Shown: positions 1 to 13,097, numbered from the stretch's first letter. The stretch: DNA of 64,000 bases from Acarospora socialis (GCA_025617375.2 JAMYGW020000007.1:1912890-1976889), one strand, 5' to 3'. Translations and numbers: made by a program. The notes: generated by a model from the letters alone, not told the origin.

Positions 1-415
1 ATTTATTTAATACTGAATATTTTACTGACAGCTTTCTTAAACAAAATAACAACCTTATTGTCTTTTTCTGCATCAGACTCAGATAAGAATGAGTTACTGT
101 TTTTCTTAATTTTAACATTGAAAACTCTATGCTTTCTATTTCTGTACTTAAATTTTATTTTGTTTATATGATGTGAGTTGTCTGCAGACAACTTGTCTGA
201 CTTTGTAACTAATTTGACTATAATTGAGACAGATAATTTTCTTAACTCAATGTTTTTACAAGCAGCAAAAAGATATTTACAGTCTCAAATATGATGAAAA
301 CTGCAATAGAGAAAATATTTAACTAATTTATGTTGAAAAAAAGAGTAATTATTGTCAGAACTTGATGATCTTCAATAATGATATTTCACATCATACTGAT
401 ATGAATATATCAAAT
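1..415 (-). pseudogene. copia-type gag/protease-region relic, copy at left edge
   Basis: This segment is a diverged direct repeat of 4,256-4,667: the two share stretches such as the one around AACTTGTCTGACTTT (near 190) and the one ending ACTGATAT. Read on the minus strand it gives a lysine- and serine-rich open stretch (191 down to 3) that resembles the end of a retrotransposon Gag. Because integrase follows the second copy on the minus strand, this copy probably continues beyond the left edge. The family assignment is inferred from that linked integrase and not from this segment itself. Confidence 0.45.
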
Positions 416-1171
416 TTATCTCTTTATGTTGATCTGTTCACAAAACAGTCTCAACAGTCTTTAATTGTATTTTTTTCTTTTAAAGCTTCTGCAGACTTTT
501 CTTGATGTTTGAAGTGTTTTGAGTATTGATTGTGTTGTAAATCACTATGTAGTTTTTAAATAATGCTTAAAGAAGTGTCTGAAATTGTTGTTCAAACTTA
601 AATAAATCAATCATATCAGACTGAGTTGCAGCAATCTTTCTACTCAGCTTACTGAAATATATTTATACTTTATTAATAAATACATTTGTTGACATTTTGT
701 ATTCAATAAACTCTGTTAAATATTGTTTTTCAGTGATTTGTAGTTTCTTCTTGTATTTGAACTTCAAGATATTTTAAGTATTTTTCATATTAATTTTGTT
801 TGTAATGTACTTTTGATTATCTGCACTAATATAAATGATAAGTCAGTACAGAGTCTTTGTATCAGATTTTTAACTTTCAAAATTAAAATTACTGAATAAA
901 AAGAAAAAATTACTAACAGAAGTATTAATTACTGAAATCTTAATGATATATCATAGATCTTTATCTATTAATCATTTTCTCATGAAAGTAAATCATTGAT
1001 TGCAGTTCTTGTGACTGAGAATTGAAATGAGTCATTGCTTTGTAAAAAAGTCATCAAAATTCATAATGTAGTTTTTGACAGCAGTTGACACATAATATAA
1101 AAAATGAATAAAATGAAGTAATAAGATGTACAGAAAAAGATAATGTAAATAAGAGAAAGAAAAAGTGTGTA

Positions 1172-1400
1172 TGTTTATTTGCTTAATCATTAAGCATCAT
1201 ATTAAGTCATCAGTAAGTTTTGTTTTGCTCAATTTTAAAGTTTCATATTGAGTGTTAAGAATGCTGTTTTGCTCAATCTTTGAACTCTGTATTGACTGTT
1301 AAAAAATATTGTTTTGTTTAATCTTAGAGCTTTATATTGATGATTGATAATACTTGTTTTGCTTAATCTTTGAGTTGTTATATTAAGTTATCAAAACACT
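1172..1400. repeat. Minisatellite of about 45 bp, about five degenerate units
   Basis: The core TGTTTTG(C/T)T(C/T)AAT recurs at 1,221, 1,265, 1,310 and 1,355, a period of 44-45 bp, with a weaker unit starting near 1,172. Units differ mainly by C/T and G/A changes, as expected if the array was mutated together with the surrounding block. No function is apparent. Confidence 0.75.
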
Positions 1401-3299
1401 AAAACAGTATGCACTTTCTTTAAAAAGCTTCTTGCTAATCTGAGCTCATAATTTATTGAATTTATTGAAAGATAAAAAGAACACTCATACTATACTATTG
1501 ACTAACTGTTTATCTAGTGAAACATACACTATTAACTTGACTGTAATTAATGTAAGTTATAAAGATTGTTTATTCACATACTCTGTCATGCAGACTATAT
1601 AAGTAATGAGTAACTTTTGATACTAGTTTTAACTAAAACTATAAAAGCAGTTAGAACATCACACTTCTCAATATATATTAAATTTACTGAAACTACAATT
1701 ATATCATTTACATAAAAAAGCAGCATAATTCTTTTGATGCTGTTGATAAGAAGATATGAGTTAGTGTTGCTTTAATGAAAATTTAACTTGTGCAAATTAA
1801 TGATATATTGTTTATGTTAGTTTTGCACAGTTTACTTCAAATTATAAAAATTACACAATATATATAATGTACAGTCAGATACAACTTGAACTTCAGAAAA
1901 AGCTGTTATGTAGATGATCTTTTTAAGAAAGAATTTTGTGAAAATGTTATTAATGTTTATTTGATAATATTTAAGATTCTCAAGAACAATAATGACAAGT
2001 AAGATTTAAAAAATATTGAACTTGACTGTAGATATGAAGATGTTTTCATAATTAATGTTATATATTTATGAGTAATTTCTCATCATAATTTTTATTTTAA
2101 ACTTGTTTAGAAATTCATCAGTGTTCAGTTTAAGTTTAAACACTTATTTATTGATCACTATATTTACATTCTTTAATGATATAATTTTTTTTCATGTTCT
2201 ATTGACTGTCAAAACTGTTAATTTTGTATAAATAGTATTTTTTTACATTTTTTCTCAGACTGAATCTCTTACTGCTTCAATATAAATGATAAATGTGAAA
2301 ATATTAAATTTAATGTTCTTAATATCTTTCTCATTTTCTGTAATAAATACTGTAAGTATCAGCATAACTTGTAATATCTTAATCATGAACTTATTGAAGT
2401 CTTTATTGTTATTATTTCATTTTCTTTTTGAAATCTCAACACACAAGAATGTCTTAACTTCTTCAGTTAAAATATTTAATGCTTTATTAACAAAAACTTC
2501 AATATGTAAAAATTACTTAATCTCATTCTGTTTATTTGTCTGTAATCTGTTTAAGTTGATAACAGTTAATTTATTTATCATATGAATGTTTGATGAAAAT
2601 ATGTCAAAATTGTTTACAATTAACTTAAACTCTTTTTTATTATCTAAACTCATGAGTCTGAATCTGTAAATTTACTTAAAAACAATAAATAGAGTTGTAG
2701 ATGTTACAAAATCTGAAATGATTACATTTTTTTGTGATTACTCAACTAACTTTTGTTCAGACAGAATATTCAGTGTTTATTTTTGCAGTTTAAAATTAAC
2801 ACTGTCTTTCTTCTCATTCTTGACAAACTTTACAATATAACTTTTAATGATTCACTTAAAATCTGAGACTCAAAGCAGATACTGCTTTCTAATTTTATTT
2901 ATATAGTTTATGAAAACTTTCATTTATTCTTAATTCATGAACTTGTTTTGTCTGTTCTTCAGCAACAACTTGAAATCAATATAGAAGTAGTATTTATAAT
3001 TTTAAACATAAATATAATCAATGAATAACTATACATCAGTGAAGATCTTCTTCAAAGTTGTTTGTCTGTTATTAATTAAAAAACTAATTATTGTTCAGTT
3101 ATAAAAATAAATATCTATTCATGCTGTTTTCACTCAGAACTCTATTAAAAGTTCTGTTTTTTTAATCATGATGTAGATTGAATTTTCAGTAATATAGATG
3201 ACTTTTTCAGCAATATTATTTTGAATAAACATATAAAACACAATATACTGTAGTGTAATGTTAAAGAATCTGCATCAGTCATTTAAAGTTGATTTTAAT

Positions 3300-4000
3300 T
3301 TTGTGATATTGTAACTCTGTATAACAAGCACTTTTATATTGATTTGAAGTTCAATTTTTAGTTATTACTTTCATAATTTCTGTGAGACATTATCACATCA
3401 CTTCAACAATATTATTTATATCTTTCAAGAATAATTGTTTACAATCTTTAAAAAGTATTGATGTTCAACAAATAACAGAAATAAAAAATTACATATATCA
3501 ATGAAAATCAGAACAAAAATATTGATTTTTTTCTTGCTTATATTGTATTTTCACTAATTAACAAACTTAATGAGAACACAGATCTCACAGACATTCTTTT
3601 TATTCTCAACAATAAAAATTGACTTTTTCAGAATTGTGATCTTGTGAAAATCATGAAGCTTTGTGCTATTAAGATGAGTAAATTGTCAATGTTACAGTTT
3701 GTAAATTTTAGTTTTCTTATCTGCATCATTGACTTGATCATGATCAACATAAGTTTAATTTTATAAAATGATGTTAATGACACTTGAAATCTTAATTATC
3801 ACAGAAAACTCACAAATACAAGTCTGTGAGTTCACATTCTGTACTATAATTAAAAAAGTAATTTTTGAGTTAAATAGTATATGCATGACAGACATTAAGA
3901 TGAATTCATTTAGATATTTTGCAATATGTTTAATTATATAGACATTATCTTGCTCAAACACTTCTATTATAATCTTGTCATGTTTATTTTACATGTAGAG
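3300..4000 (-). pseudogene. Ty1/copia-type integrase relic
   Basis: The minus strand, read with stops, gives a copia integrase N-terminal signature: HLNSTKLHDFHK followed by VCEICVLIKFVN, the remnant of the HHCC zinc finger (about 3,690-3,560). The start of the catalytic core follows, FIDICN...QYFLKIVNNYS (about 3,520-3,430), matching the family pattern of Asp-x-Cys-Gly-Pro and Tyr-Phe...Asp-Asn-Tyr-Ser. Several frames are broken. The Gag-like segment at 4,256-4,667 lies upstream on the same strand, so this looks like one minus-strand copia element whose Gag end was cut by the gypsy insertion at 4,668. Boundaries are approximate. Confidence 0.65.
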
Positions 4001-4255
4001 ATTATGTTGATCAAAATTTTCATGCATTTTCATCTTATACATTTGCTTTTTCAACAAAAGATTGACTTCAAGTTCAGACACATAAAGTGTTAAATTTAGA
4101 CTCACAAAGTTTTCAGATTCATTCTGCATGATTATTATTTTATAGTAATGAGAGTATAAATGTTCTTTTTTAACTTTAATTTATCAGCATCATGTATATA
4201 TCAAGAAATCACTAAAAAGTTAAAGTTAATTAATTATGTATGTTGAGACTTCAGA

Positions 4256-4667
4256 ATCTGCAACTCATTTTAAACTAAATATTTTATTGACAGTTTTTTT
4301 AAACAGAGTAACAATCTTCTTTTTTTGCTCTGTGTTCTTTTCAATATCAAAGTTTAAAAAAGTTAAGTAACTTTCTGTCTTAATCTTTGTCTCTGTATTA
4401 AAGACTTTATAATTTTTTTTTTTGTGTTTGAATTTTATCTTGATTTTTATTGATGCAAATTGTCTGCAAACAACTTAACTGACTTTTTAACTGACTTAAT
4501 CATGATAACTTTTCAACAACTTTGCAAACAACAGAAAAATACTTATAATCATAAATATAATGAGTGTTGTTGTATAGAAAGTATTTGTATAGTTTTCAGT
4601 GAAGAAAGTGATTGTTGTTGAAGTTTAATGACTTTTAATGATGATATCTCACATTATACTGATATAA
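4256..4667 (-). pseudogene. copia-type gag-end relic, truncated by gypsy LTR
   Basis: This is the second copy of the segment at 1-415 in the same orientation, more strongly mutated. Similarity to the left copy stops exactly where the gypsy LTR begins (TGTAATG at 4,668), so the gypsy element inserted here or a deletion joined them. The integrase relic of the same strand lies just downstream. Confidence 0.45.
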
Positions 4668-5027
4668 TGTAATGTTTTAACCTGAGCTTTCTCAGATATG
4701 TAGAGCTAAAAGTTTGTACTTATTAATATAATAACTGATCTGAAACAGTTCTGATCTTTAACTCTTAGATGATTACTTAAGTTAAACATGATTGTTTTCA
4801 TAAAAAAACAATTTTACTATATAGAGTGAGCTTGATGTTTCTGCATTGAGCACTTTTGATGTTTTGATGTTTTAATGTTGAGAAATTGAGTTCTCAGCTC
4901 ATTTACTCATCATTAAGCTATTGTGCTGTCATGTGACTGCTGTTTAGCAGTCTTTCTTGTACACACTCTGAGTGAACTCTTAAGTACAGACTCATGAGTT
5001 TTTTTTTTACAGAGTATGATTATAACA
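4668..5027 (-). repeat. LTR of gypsy copy A
   Basis: The segment runs from TGTAATG to TATAACA and aligns throughout with the two LTRs of copy B (6,915-7,266 and 12,746-13,097). Differences are overwhelmingly C-to-T and G-to-A. It is about 8 bp longer than the copy B LTRs. Confidence 0.8.
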
Positions 5028-6914
5028 TCATTCTTTTCTTCTCAGGTGCTAGTTCTCTAAAGTCTATATAAGTGAGAATATATAATAAACTCATCATCAG
5101 CAATAATGTTTTCTAAAAATTTCAATTATCTAAGAATTACAAAGAAAATTCAACTCAGTGATAGTCTCATCACATTTTCTTGTGAATTCTGTACTGTCTG
5201 CAGTCTCAATTGCTTTGTCATGACTGATAAAAGATCAAAATACAATAAGTATACTCATCATGATCATCTGTACATTGTAGTTTCATTAAAGTCTCTTGAT
5301 AAAACTCATCTTTTTCTTCAAAAAAAAATAAGTGATGCAAATGCAATTCTTAATGTTCTTACTATCAAGATGATGTGTTTTCAGAAAATTCTGAATCAAA
5401 TGAATTGTTGTGTTGCACAGAAGATTGACTGTTTTGCTGTTGAACTTAATAGTGATAATGATGAAATTGAGAATGAAGATTCTCAAACAATATCATAACT
5501 TATTAATTCAATGTTTTCATTTTTCTGAACTAATATTGATCTCTTTTTTCAAAATGTTAAAGTGTTCTCACACAGTTCTTAAGATTTTCTCTGAGTTTTC
5601 AGATATTCTCTGAGATATCATAATCTTTTTACTTGATAAGATAATAAGCTTTTTCACTAATCATTTTCTTTTCTAGAATATTCTTGACTTCATATTCTTC
5701 TTTGAGTTTGACAGATATTTCAGTGATTTGAAGTGATATGAACTGATTGCAGTGTTGTAGCATGAATGTGTGAAATACTGAGTGTATTCTCATTTCTTTG
5801 AATAAGTCTAACTCATAACTTAATTTCTTAATGTCTTATATGATTTTGAATGATCTGATGCTCTTATTTTTCAGCTTTTTGCTTTTTTTCTTTGTTTTTA
5901 TGTTGTTTGTTCTTAAATATATCTTCTTTTCTTCTTCAAATGATCTTGCTTCTGTTATTTGTTCTGTTTGCTGTTTGATTTGTTTTGTTAGATTTTGATG
6001 CAGTTTTTTTATTTGATTAATGTTCAACATTGTCTTCTGACTTTGTGATTCATGTCTTTTAAGATCTTATTATATCTTCAGATTATAGTTATAATTCATA
6101 TAGAAAGACATTTCTTTCATGATTTCATTCTTCATGTTGTTGTACACAAACTGTATTATTAATAACAGTCATACTCAGTTATTCTGATTTTTGTTGACAT
6201 AGTGTTTTAAGTATGTTTTCACTATTTAATTCATTCACTCACTTTGCTCATTCATCTGTGAGTAATATGCTGTTAATATCTTGTGTTTTATTTTGAGTTC
6301 TGCTGTGAGCATTTCTCAAAACTTACTCATAAATAGTTTGTCTCTGTCAATAATAAATTTCTTTGATAGTTCATGATTGTTAATCAATTCTCACAGTATA
6401 ATGTATGTCAATACTGATGCTGTCATCATTTCTTTGAATAAAATGAACATTGTGTACTTAATTAATCTGTTCACTATGATTAATATACTATTGAATTTCA
6501 CTTCTCATGTTAAGTTCTTTGATGATGATAGTTTTGTAATGAAGTTCATAGTAACTGACTTTCATAATGCATTCAATGTGTTTAGTTATGTTACTTCATC
6601 ATATTGTTTTTCTTAATTGATCTTATTTCTTCAGCATGAATTACACACAGTGATCATTCTGTTAATTCAATTTTTAAAATTGTTAATATTGCATCTTCTT
6701 CACACTAAGTTCTCAGTGTGTTTAACTTTTAAATGTTCTTTAGTTCTGCTGTGATAACACATCTTAATGAGTTTTTTGTCAGTTAAGAGAGCTTGCTTTA
6801 TCTTGTATGTTGTTGTTAAGTTTTTTGTGAGAATTTTCTTGTCATCTTCACTTAAAATTTCAACATGTATCATCTGTACATCTTCATGATCAGATTATTT
6901 GTTCAAGACATTTG
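4668..6914 (-). mobile_element. Ty3/gypsy retrotransposon copy A, truncated
   Basis: Copy A starts with an LTR (4,668-5,027) and then follows copy B almost base for base, with C/T and G/A differences. It covers the 3' part of the element on the minus strand: the 3' LTR, the segment around 5,410-5,613 that matches 7,667-7,870, and the integrase region to about 6,900. It breaks off in the integrase/RNase H linker at exactly the point where copy B's LTR begins. The Gag and reverse-transcriptase end is missing; what follows copy B on the right does not continue it beyond about 10 bases. Copy A has more CpA-to-TpA changes than copy B, so it is probably older or more heavily mutated. Confidence 0.8.
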
Positions 6915-7266
6915 TGTAATGTTCTAACCTGAGATTTCTCAGATATGTAAAGCTAAGAGTTTGTGCTTATTGATATAATGACTGGTCTGAAACAGTTCTG
7001 ATCTTTAACTCTTAGATGGTTACTTAAGTTGAACATGATTTTTTTCATAAGAAAAATGACTGTGACTATATACTAAGTCTGCTTGCTGATCTTGTTGTTG
7101 AGTCTGTTGAGACAGCTTGCTTATGCAACTCATTGAGCTTGCTCATCAAGCTCATCATCAAGCATGTTGAGATGTCACATGACTGCTACCTAACATTTTC
7201 TCAAATGTACACTCTTTCTGCATACACATCAGTCTGCTTTAAGCTCATTCTGACTTGACTGTAACA
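6915..7266 (-). repeat. 3' LTR of gypsy copy B
   Basis: The 352-bp segment from TGTAATG to TGTAACA pairs with 12,746-13,097. The element reads on the minus strand, so this is the 3' LTR. Confidence 0.87.
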
Positions 7267-8329
7267 CTATTTTTTTCTTTTCAGATGCTAGTTCTCTAGA
7301 GTTTATATAAGTGAGAATATTCACATTGTTCACTGTCAGCAATGATGCTTTCTAAAAACTCAAATTGTCTAAGAATTGCAAAGAAAATTTAGATTGATAG
7401 TGTGTTCATCTTGTTCTCTTGTGACTATTGTGCTCATTGCAGCATTGACTGTTTTGTAATGAAATCTTGATCAAAATGCAATAAGTGTACTCACTGTGAT
7501 CATTCATGTGTCAGTGTGTTGTGAAAGTCTCTCAATAGAACTCATCTTTTGCTTCATAAGAAAATAAGTAAAGCAAACAGTGAATTGACAGTCAAGCACA
7601 CTGAGCTTGCTGCACTTTTCTCAAAAGTCATACATCTTCAGAAAATACTGAATCAAACAGACTGTCATGCTTCACAGAAGACTGACTGTCTTGCTGTTGA
7701 ACTTAATAGTGATAATGATGAGACTGAGAATGAAGATTCTCAAACAATGTCATAACTTGTTGACTTTATGTCATCATTCTTCTGAGCTAATATCAACTTT
7801 TTTTCTCAAAACATTGAAGTATTCTCATGCAGTTCTTAAGATTCTCTCTGAATTTTCAGATATTCTCTGAGATATTGTAATCTTTTCACTTGACAAAATA
7901 ATGAACTTTCTCACTAATCATTCTCTTTTCTAAAATGTTCTCAACTTTGTATTCTTTGTTGAATTTAACAGATATTTCATTGATTTGAAGTGATATGAAC
8001 TGGTTGCAGTGCTGTAGCATGAATGCATGAAATACTGAATGTATTCTCATTTTCTTGAGTAAGTCTAGCTCATAGCTTAACTTCTTGATGTTTCATATGA
8101 TTCTGAATGATTCAATGCTCTTGTTTCTCAACTTCTTACTTCTTTCTCTAGTTCTTATATTGTTCATTCTTAAATATATCTTTTTTTCTTTCTCAAATAG
8201 TCTTGTCTTTGTTGTTTGTCCCATCTGCTGTTCAATTCATTTCACTAAATCTTGATGCAGTTTCTTCATCTAAGCAATATCTAGAATTGCTTTTTGACTC
8301 TGTGATTCATGTTCTTTGAAATCTCATCA

Positions 8330-9120
8330 TATCTTTGAGTTGTAATCATAGTTCACATAGAAAGATGTTTCTTCTGTGATTTTGTTTCTTGTGTTGTTGT
8401 ATGCAAACTGTGTCATCAGCAACAGTCATACTCAGTTGTCTTGACTTTTGCTGACATAGTGTCTCAAGTATATTTCTATCATCTGATTCATTCATTTGCT
8501 CTGCTCATTCATCTGTGAATGATATGCTGTTGACATCTTGTGCTTTATTTTGAGTTTTGCTGTGAGTGTTTTTTAAAATTTGCTTGTAAACAGCTTGTCT
8601 CTGTTGATGATAAATTCTTTTAATAGTCTGTGATTGCTAATCAATTCTTGCAGTATGGTGTATGTTAATATTGATGCTGTCACAGTTTCTTTGAATGAAA
8701 TGAACATTGTGTACTTGATCAATCTATTCACTATCATCAATATATTGTCAAATCTTATTTCTCATGTCAGATTCTTTGACAATGATAGCTTCATGATGAA
8801 GTTTATGATAATTGACTTTCATGATGTGTTCAGTGCATCTAGTTGTGTTACTTCATTATATTGTTTATTTTGATTGATCTTGTTTCTTTAACATGAATTG
8901 CACACAGCAATCATTTTGATGATTCAATTTCTAAAATCACTAATGTTGTGCTTTCTCTGCACTAGATTCTCAGTGCACTTAACTTTTAAGTGTTCATCAA
9001 TTCTGTCATAATAACACATTTTAATGAGTTCTTTATTCATCAAGAAAGCTTACTCTATCTTGTATATTGCTGCTAAGTCTTTCATGAGAACTTCTTTGTT
9101 GTCTTTGCTCAGAATTTCAG
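8330..9120 (-). pseudogene. Gypsy integrase relic (copy B)
   Basis: Reading the minus strand with stops gives INRDKLFTSKF, then KHKMSTAYHSQMNEQ, then YLRHYVSKSQDN and FAYNNTRNKITEET. These match the gypsy integrase catalytic core: the Asp-containing block before SKF, the Tyr-His-Pro-Gln block with the catalytic Glu region, and the conserved FAYN motif. The Pro and acidic positions of the second block have been altered and several Trp and Arg codons are stops. The equivalent part of copy A lies at about 6,080-6,400. Confidence 0.8.
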
Positions 9121-9739
9121 CATGTATTGTTTGTACATCTTCATGATTAAGTTGTCTACTCAAAGTGTTCACTTCATTATTCTTATTACTCTTTTTGTAA
9201 TGAATCTGAAATTCATAGTCTGTCAACTGTTCTGCTCAATGAATCTGTCATTGATTGAGTTATTTTGTCATTGCAAAGTTTCTCAGATTCTTGTGATCTG
9301 TATAGATCTGAATTGACTTGCTTGTTTTTGCAAGATAAAATCTTCAATCTTGTAGTGTCTTCACTATTGCAAGAAGTTTCTTATCATGAATCTCATATCT
9401 TTTCTTGAGTTCTAATAACTTTCTAAATCAGTATGCTATGAGTCTCTGCTGTCTATTCTCAATCTGATACAAACATGCTTTTACTGCAAAATCTGAAGCA
9501 TTAGTTTTCAGTGTTTTCTCACATGCTGAATTGAGTATTCTCAGATATGCTGTTTCACTAAGACTTTTCTTTAATATGTAAAATGCATTCTTCTGTTCTT
9601 GATTTCAATGTTATTTTTCACTTTTGTGTGTCAAATGTGTCAGTGATTTCACAATTCTTGCATAGTTTAATACAAACTTTCAATAGTAGTTCATCAACTC
9701 TAGAAAGACTTGTACTTTCTTGATTCATTTCAGTGTTAA

Positions 9740-10039
9740 TCAGTTTCTGACTGCTTCTATCTTCTTTGAATTCTTCTTGATTTGTTTAGATTGAGTTACA
9801 TAATCTAGAAACTCAACTTTCTTGATTTTAAATCTGCTTTTTAACTTTTTTATGTACAGAGCTCTCTCATTGAGTCTTGCTAATATCTTTTGCATATGTT
9901 CACAGTGCTGCTCAAGGTTTTCTGAGTATATCAGAATATCATTGAGATATGTGATCACAAAGTCATTGAGGTATTCTCTCAATGTATCATTGATTAATCT
10001 TTGAAAGATGACTGAAGCATTCTTTAACTCAAACAGCAT
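9740..10039 (-). pseudogene. Gypsy reverse transcriptase relic, catalytic box YLND
   Basis: This 99-residue open stretch is the palm and thumb region of a gypsy reverse transcriptase: FELKNASVIFQRLIN, then FVITYLNDILIYSE, then the HMQKILARL helix. The catalytic Tyr-x-Asp-Asp box reads YLND (9,949-9,938 on the minus strand); the first Asp is Asn through a G-to-A change. RNase H follows on the same strand with a DHKNLRNF-like motif and stops. Confidence 0.9.
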
Positions 10040-11599
10040 GACAATGTATTCATAGTGTTCATATCTTGTTCAGAATGTTGTCTTTCACTTTTTATCTTCT
10101 TTCATTCTGACTTGATAGTAGACATTCTTAAGATCTAAGCTCATGAACTATTTAGTCTTGTCTAATCAGTCTTGCAACTCTTTTATCAGTGATAGAAAAT
10201 AACTATCTTGATAAGTTATCTTGTTGAGTTGTCTATAATCAACACATAGTCATTTCTTGTCATTCTTCTTTGATATAAACAGAATTGAATATTCTGCTGA
10301 TGATTTTGATGATTTTATGAATTCTCTTTTAAGATTCTTGTCAAGATAAGTTCTAACTTTCTTGAGTTGATTCTCACTCATTGAGTATAAAGACATTCAC
10401 TTAGATTGCTTTTCATTCAATAGCAGTATTTCATGATCTCATGACTTATACTCTGATAAACTCATTTCTGATTGTTTAGAAATCTTGTATGTGTCTTTAA
10501 CTGCACATATTTCTTTTATAACTCAATCAATTCTCAGATTTCTTCTGTGCAACTAGAGTATCTCTAGTACTGCATTGTATCTGATTGATTTCATAACATC
10601 AAACATTATTTCTTGTGAATTTTCAAGAATTGAGACTTTCACACAGATTTTCTCATTAATTCTTTCAATGACTTCATTCATCATTTGTATGTTGAATGAA
10701 CAGTGCACTCATCATGTCACTAATCTCAACATGTTAACTATTTGTTAACTCATAATGTTGCTGTCTACTTCAGAATTCATCAATGTGTTGATTTGATGTT
10801 TGTTGATTGTGATTTTAATTCATATTTGATGATCATTGTCTTGTCTTTGAAACACTGCTAGCTTCTTATTCTCTAGTCTTGTCAAGAAAGTTCTTTGTTT
10901 TTTGACTCACTTAATTGCTTGACTCATCTTCAAAGTTCTTAAAACCATCTTGATTCTCTTCTGACCATAAGATTTACATACTTTAAACTATACTGCTCAA
11001 TGTGTCTTTCTGAATGTAGTTGAAGTTTGTACTGATTGTACTTCATTTGCAACTGACTCTCAAAGACTTTTACTCTTTGCAGAAATTCAAATGATATATA
11101 CTCTTCATTGAAAATTCATCTGTCTTCATTCTGTGTGATATACTCTTCAGATAAGTGTATCTTGATCTTGTGACTCTTAGTCTTTCACATAAGAGATTCT
11201 GATATTGATTCTCTTGTGACTGTTTGTATATCTTTCATTAAATCATCAAATTCTTTGCATATCTCTGCTTTCTGATCTCAGATTTCTTGTTTTTTCTTCA
11301 GTATCTTTTTGCTGACTGATGTTGCTTTTCTTTGAACACTTAGATCTTTCTTAATCTTCATTCAGTATCTTTTTGAGAACTCTGTCTCAACATTGTTTGA
11401 ACTTTCTTCTGTGAGTGTATTGCTATCAGAAAATATTCAAGATTTGTCAATCTGAAATTCATGATCATCAGTTTCTTCAATGTCATCTTTGAGAGCATTG
11501 TCTTCTTTCTCAGCATCAAGAACTCTTTTCTTGATAAGAATAGTTAATTTTCTTTTGTAAGTTGATTAACTCATTGTGTTGTATCTGTTTCTTGCATCT

Positions 11600-12730
11600 T
11601 TGCACAGTCTTTGAGAGTATCATCTGACTTCATCTTTTGTGTTCATGTGTACTCTGCACATGTCATTGTAACAGACTGTTTAGCTGAGAGTGTTGTGCAC
11701 TATGTGTGTATTCTTCTTGACTGTCACTGCAATATTTTTTCTTTTTATTCAAGATCTGTTACATTCTTGAACAAGATGTCTGAGTTTCTCATAGTTATAA
11801 CATGTTTACATCTTGTTACACAATGTTATCTGAGACTTAGTGAATCACTCTAGCTAACATTCATACTTCACTCATCTAGTTTTTCATGACTTCTGATGAT
11901 GCTTTTTAATTATGTTGAGATTTATAGAGTTTGTTTCTTTATATCTTATTAATAAAATATATTGCTTTGTTCACAGTCAGAAGCTTTCTTCTTGATCTTT
12001 TATCATAGATGACATTCAATATTTTTTTTGTTTCATCTGTCATTTTCACTAATGACTATCAATATTAATACTCAGATTGATCATTCTCTGAAGATTGTCT
12101 GATTGTTTTGCTTGAGCTATCTTGTCTTTGATGAACTTTCTTAACTCACAATAGTACTGATAGATGAGTGCTTCATTATTTTATTTGATAAGTGTCACTA
12201 ATCACTGAAACTTCATGACATATACTGCTGCTGATTCACTCTGTCACAAGATGTAAACTCATCTTTCAGCTGTTCTTTTTTCATCAATCACTCTGAAGAC
12301 TTTTCTTAACTTTTTTTTAAACTGTGTATAGTCATTGAACATAGACTTTATGTCTGTGTTGCATTCTTTATATCTCTTTTCTAGAAACTCATGCAGCTTG
12401 AAATTGACTCAATCAAAAGCTGTATTCACAAGATAAATTGTTGCAAACAGTGTCTTTTCTTGATTGATTTAAAACTTCAATTGATTAAATTCAATGTACA
12501 GGTTGAGCTTAGTCACAAAGACTTGCAGCTTCTCTCTCTCTTCATCAAAGACATTTAATATCTGTATCTTAGATGCACTCAGAGATAGTTATATAGCTTG
12601 AGTAAACATCATCACTGATTGTGTCATCATTCTATCTGAAGTAAATAGTAAAGATAAGTTTGTCTGAATCTAACTCAAGAACAAGATTGAGACATTCTTC
12701 TGAGTGTCAAACATCATACTCATTATATTA
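11600..12730 (-). pseudogene. Gypsy Gag relic with degraded CCHC zinc knuckle
   Basis: On the minus strand, 11,802-11,761 reads CYNYEKLRHLVQEC. This keeps the Cys-x2-x-x4-His-x4-Cys spacing of a retroviral-type zinc knuckle, but the second Cys has become Tyr and two Gly positions have become Glu and Arg, all by G-to-A changes. The rest of the region between the knuckle and the 5' LTR is stop-rich and is assigned to Gag by position. Confidence 0.7.
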
Positions 12731-12745
12731 TAAGAGTGTTCAAAG

Positions 12746-13097
12746 TGTAATGTTCTAATCTGAGATTTCTCAGATATGTAGAGCTAAGAGTTTGTGCTTA
12801 TTGATATAATGACTGGTCTGAAATGGTTCTGGTCTTTAACTTTTAAATGATTATTTAAGTTGAACATGATTCTTTTCATAAGAGAAATGACTGTGACTAT
12901 ATACTAAGTCTGCTCACTGATCTCATCATTGAGTCTGTTAAGATGACTTGCTCATGTAATCTGTTGAGCTTGCTCATTAAGTTCATCATCAAGCATGTTG
13001 AGATATCATGTAACTGCTGTCTAACATTCTTTCAGATGTACATTCTTTCTGTGTACACATCAGTTTGCTTTTAGTTCATTTCAGCTTAACTGTAACA
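12746..13097 (-). repeat. 5' LTR of gypsy copy B
   Basis: The 352-bp segment pairs with 6,915-7,266 and has the same ends. It contains some GG steps that the other LTR has kept or lost independently, so the two LTRs were mutated separately. Confidence 0.87.

Larger units (their letters stand above)
6915..13097 (-). mobile_element. Complete but dead Ty3/gypsy LTR retrotransposon (copy B)
   Basis: The element is 6,183 bp long with two LTRs of exactly 352 bp, both running from TGTAATG to CTGTAACA, which gives the TG...CA ends in either orientation. On the minus strand the order is 5' LTR, Gag with zinc knuckle (about 12.7-11.6 kb), reverse transcriptase (about 10.9-9.7 kb), RNase H (about 9.7-9.2 kb), integrase (about 9.1-8.3 kb), 3' LTR. 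Integrase after reverse transcriptase defines the Ty3/gypsy order. Every domain carries stop codons and C-to-T or G-to-A missense changes. The flanks are ACATTTG (left) and ACATTCA (right); they would be identical before mutation if the last two bases were CG, so they may be the target-site duplication. Confidence 0.88.

Noticed and set aside
2286-2585. 99-codon open frame in the AT-rich block, hydrophobic
   Set aside because: Its composition is driven by AT-rich sequence. The opposite strand carries a degraded copia element, and there is no start context or motif.
5106-5498. 130-codon frame in gypsy copy A
   Set aside because: It lies antisense to the 3' end of the gypsy element, and the parallel position in copy B is broken, so it is a chance opening in mutated repeat DNA.
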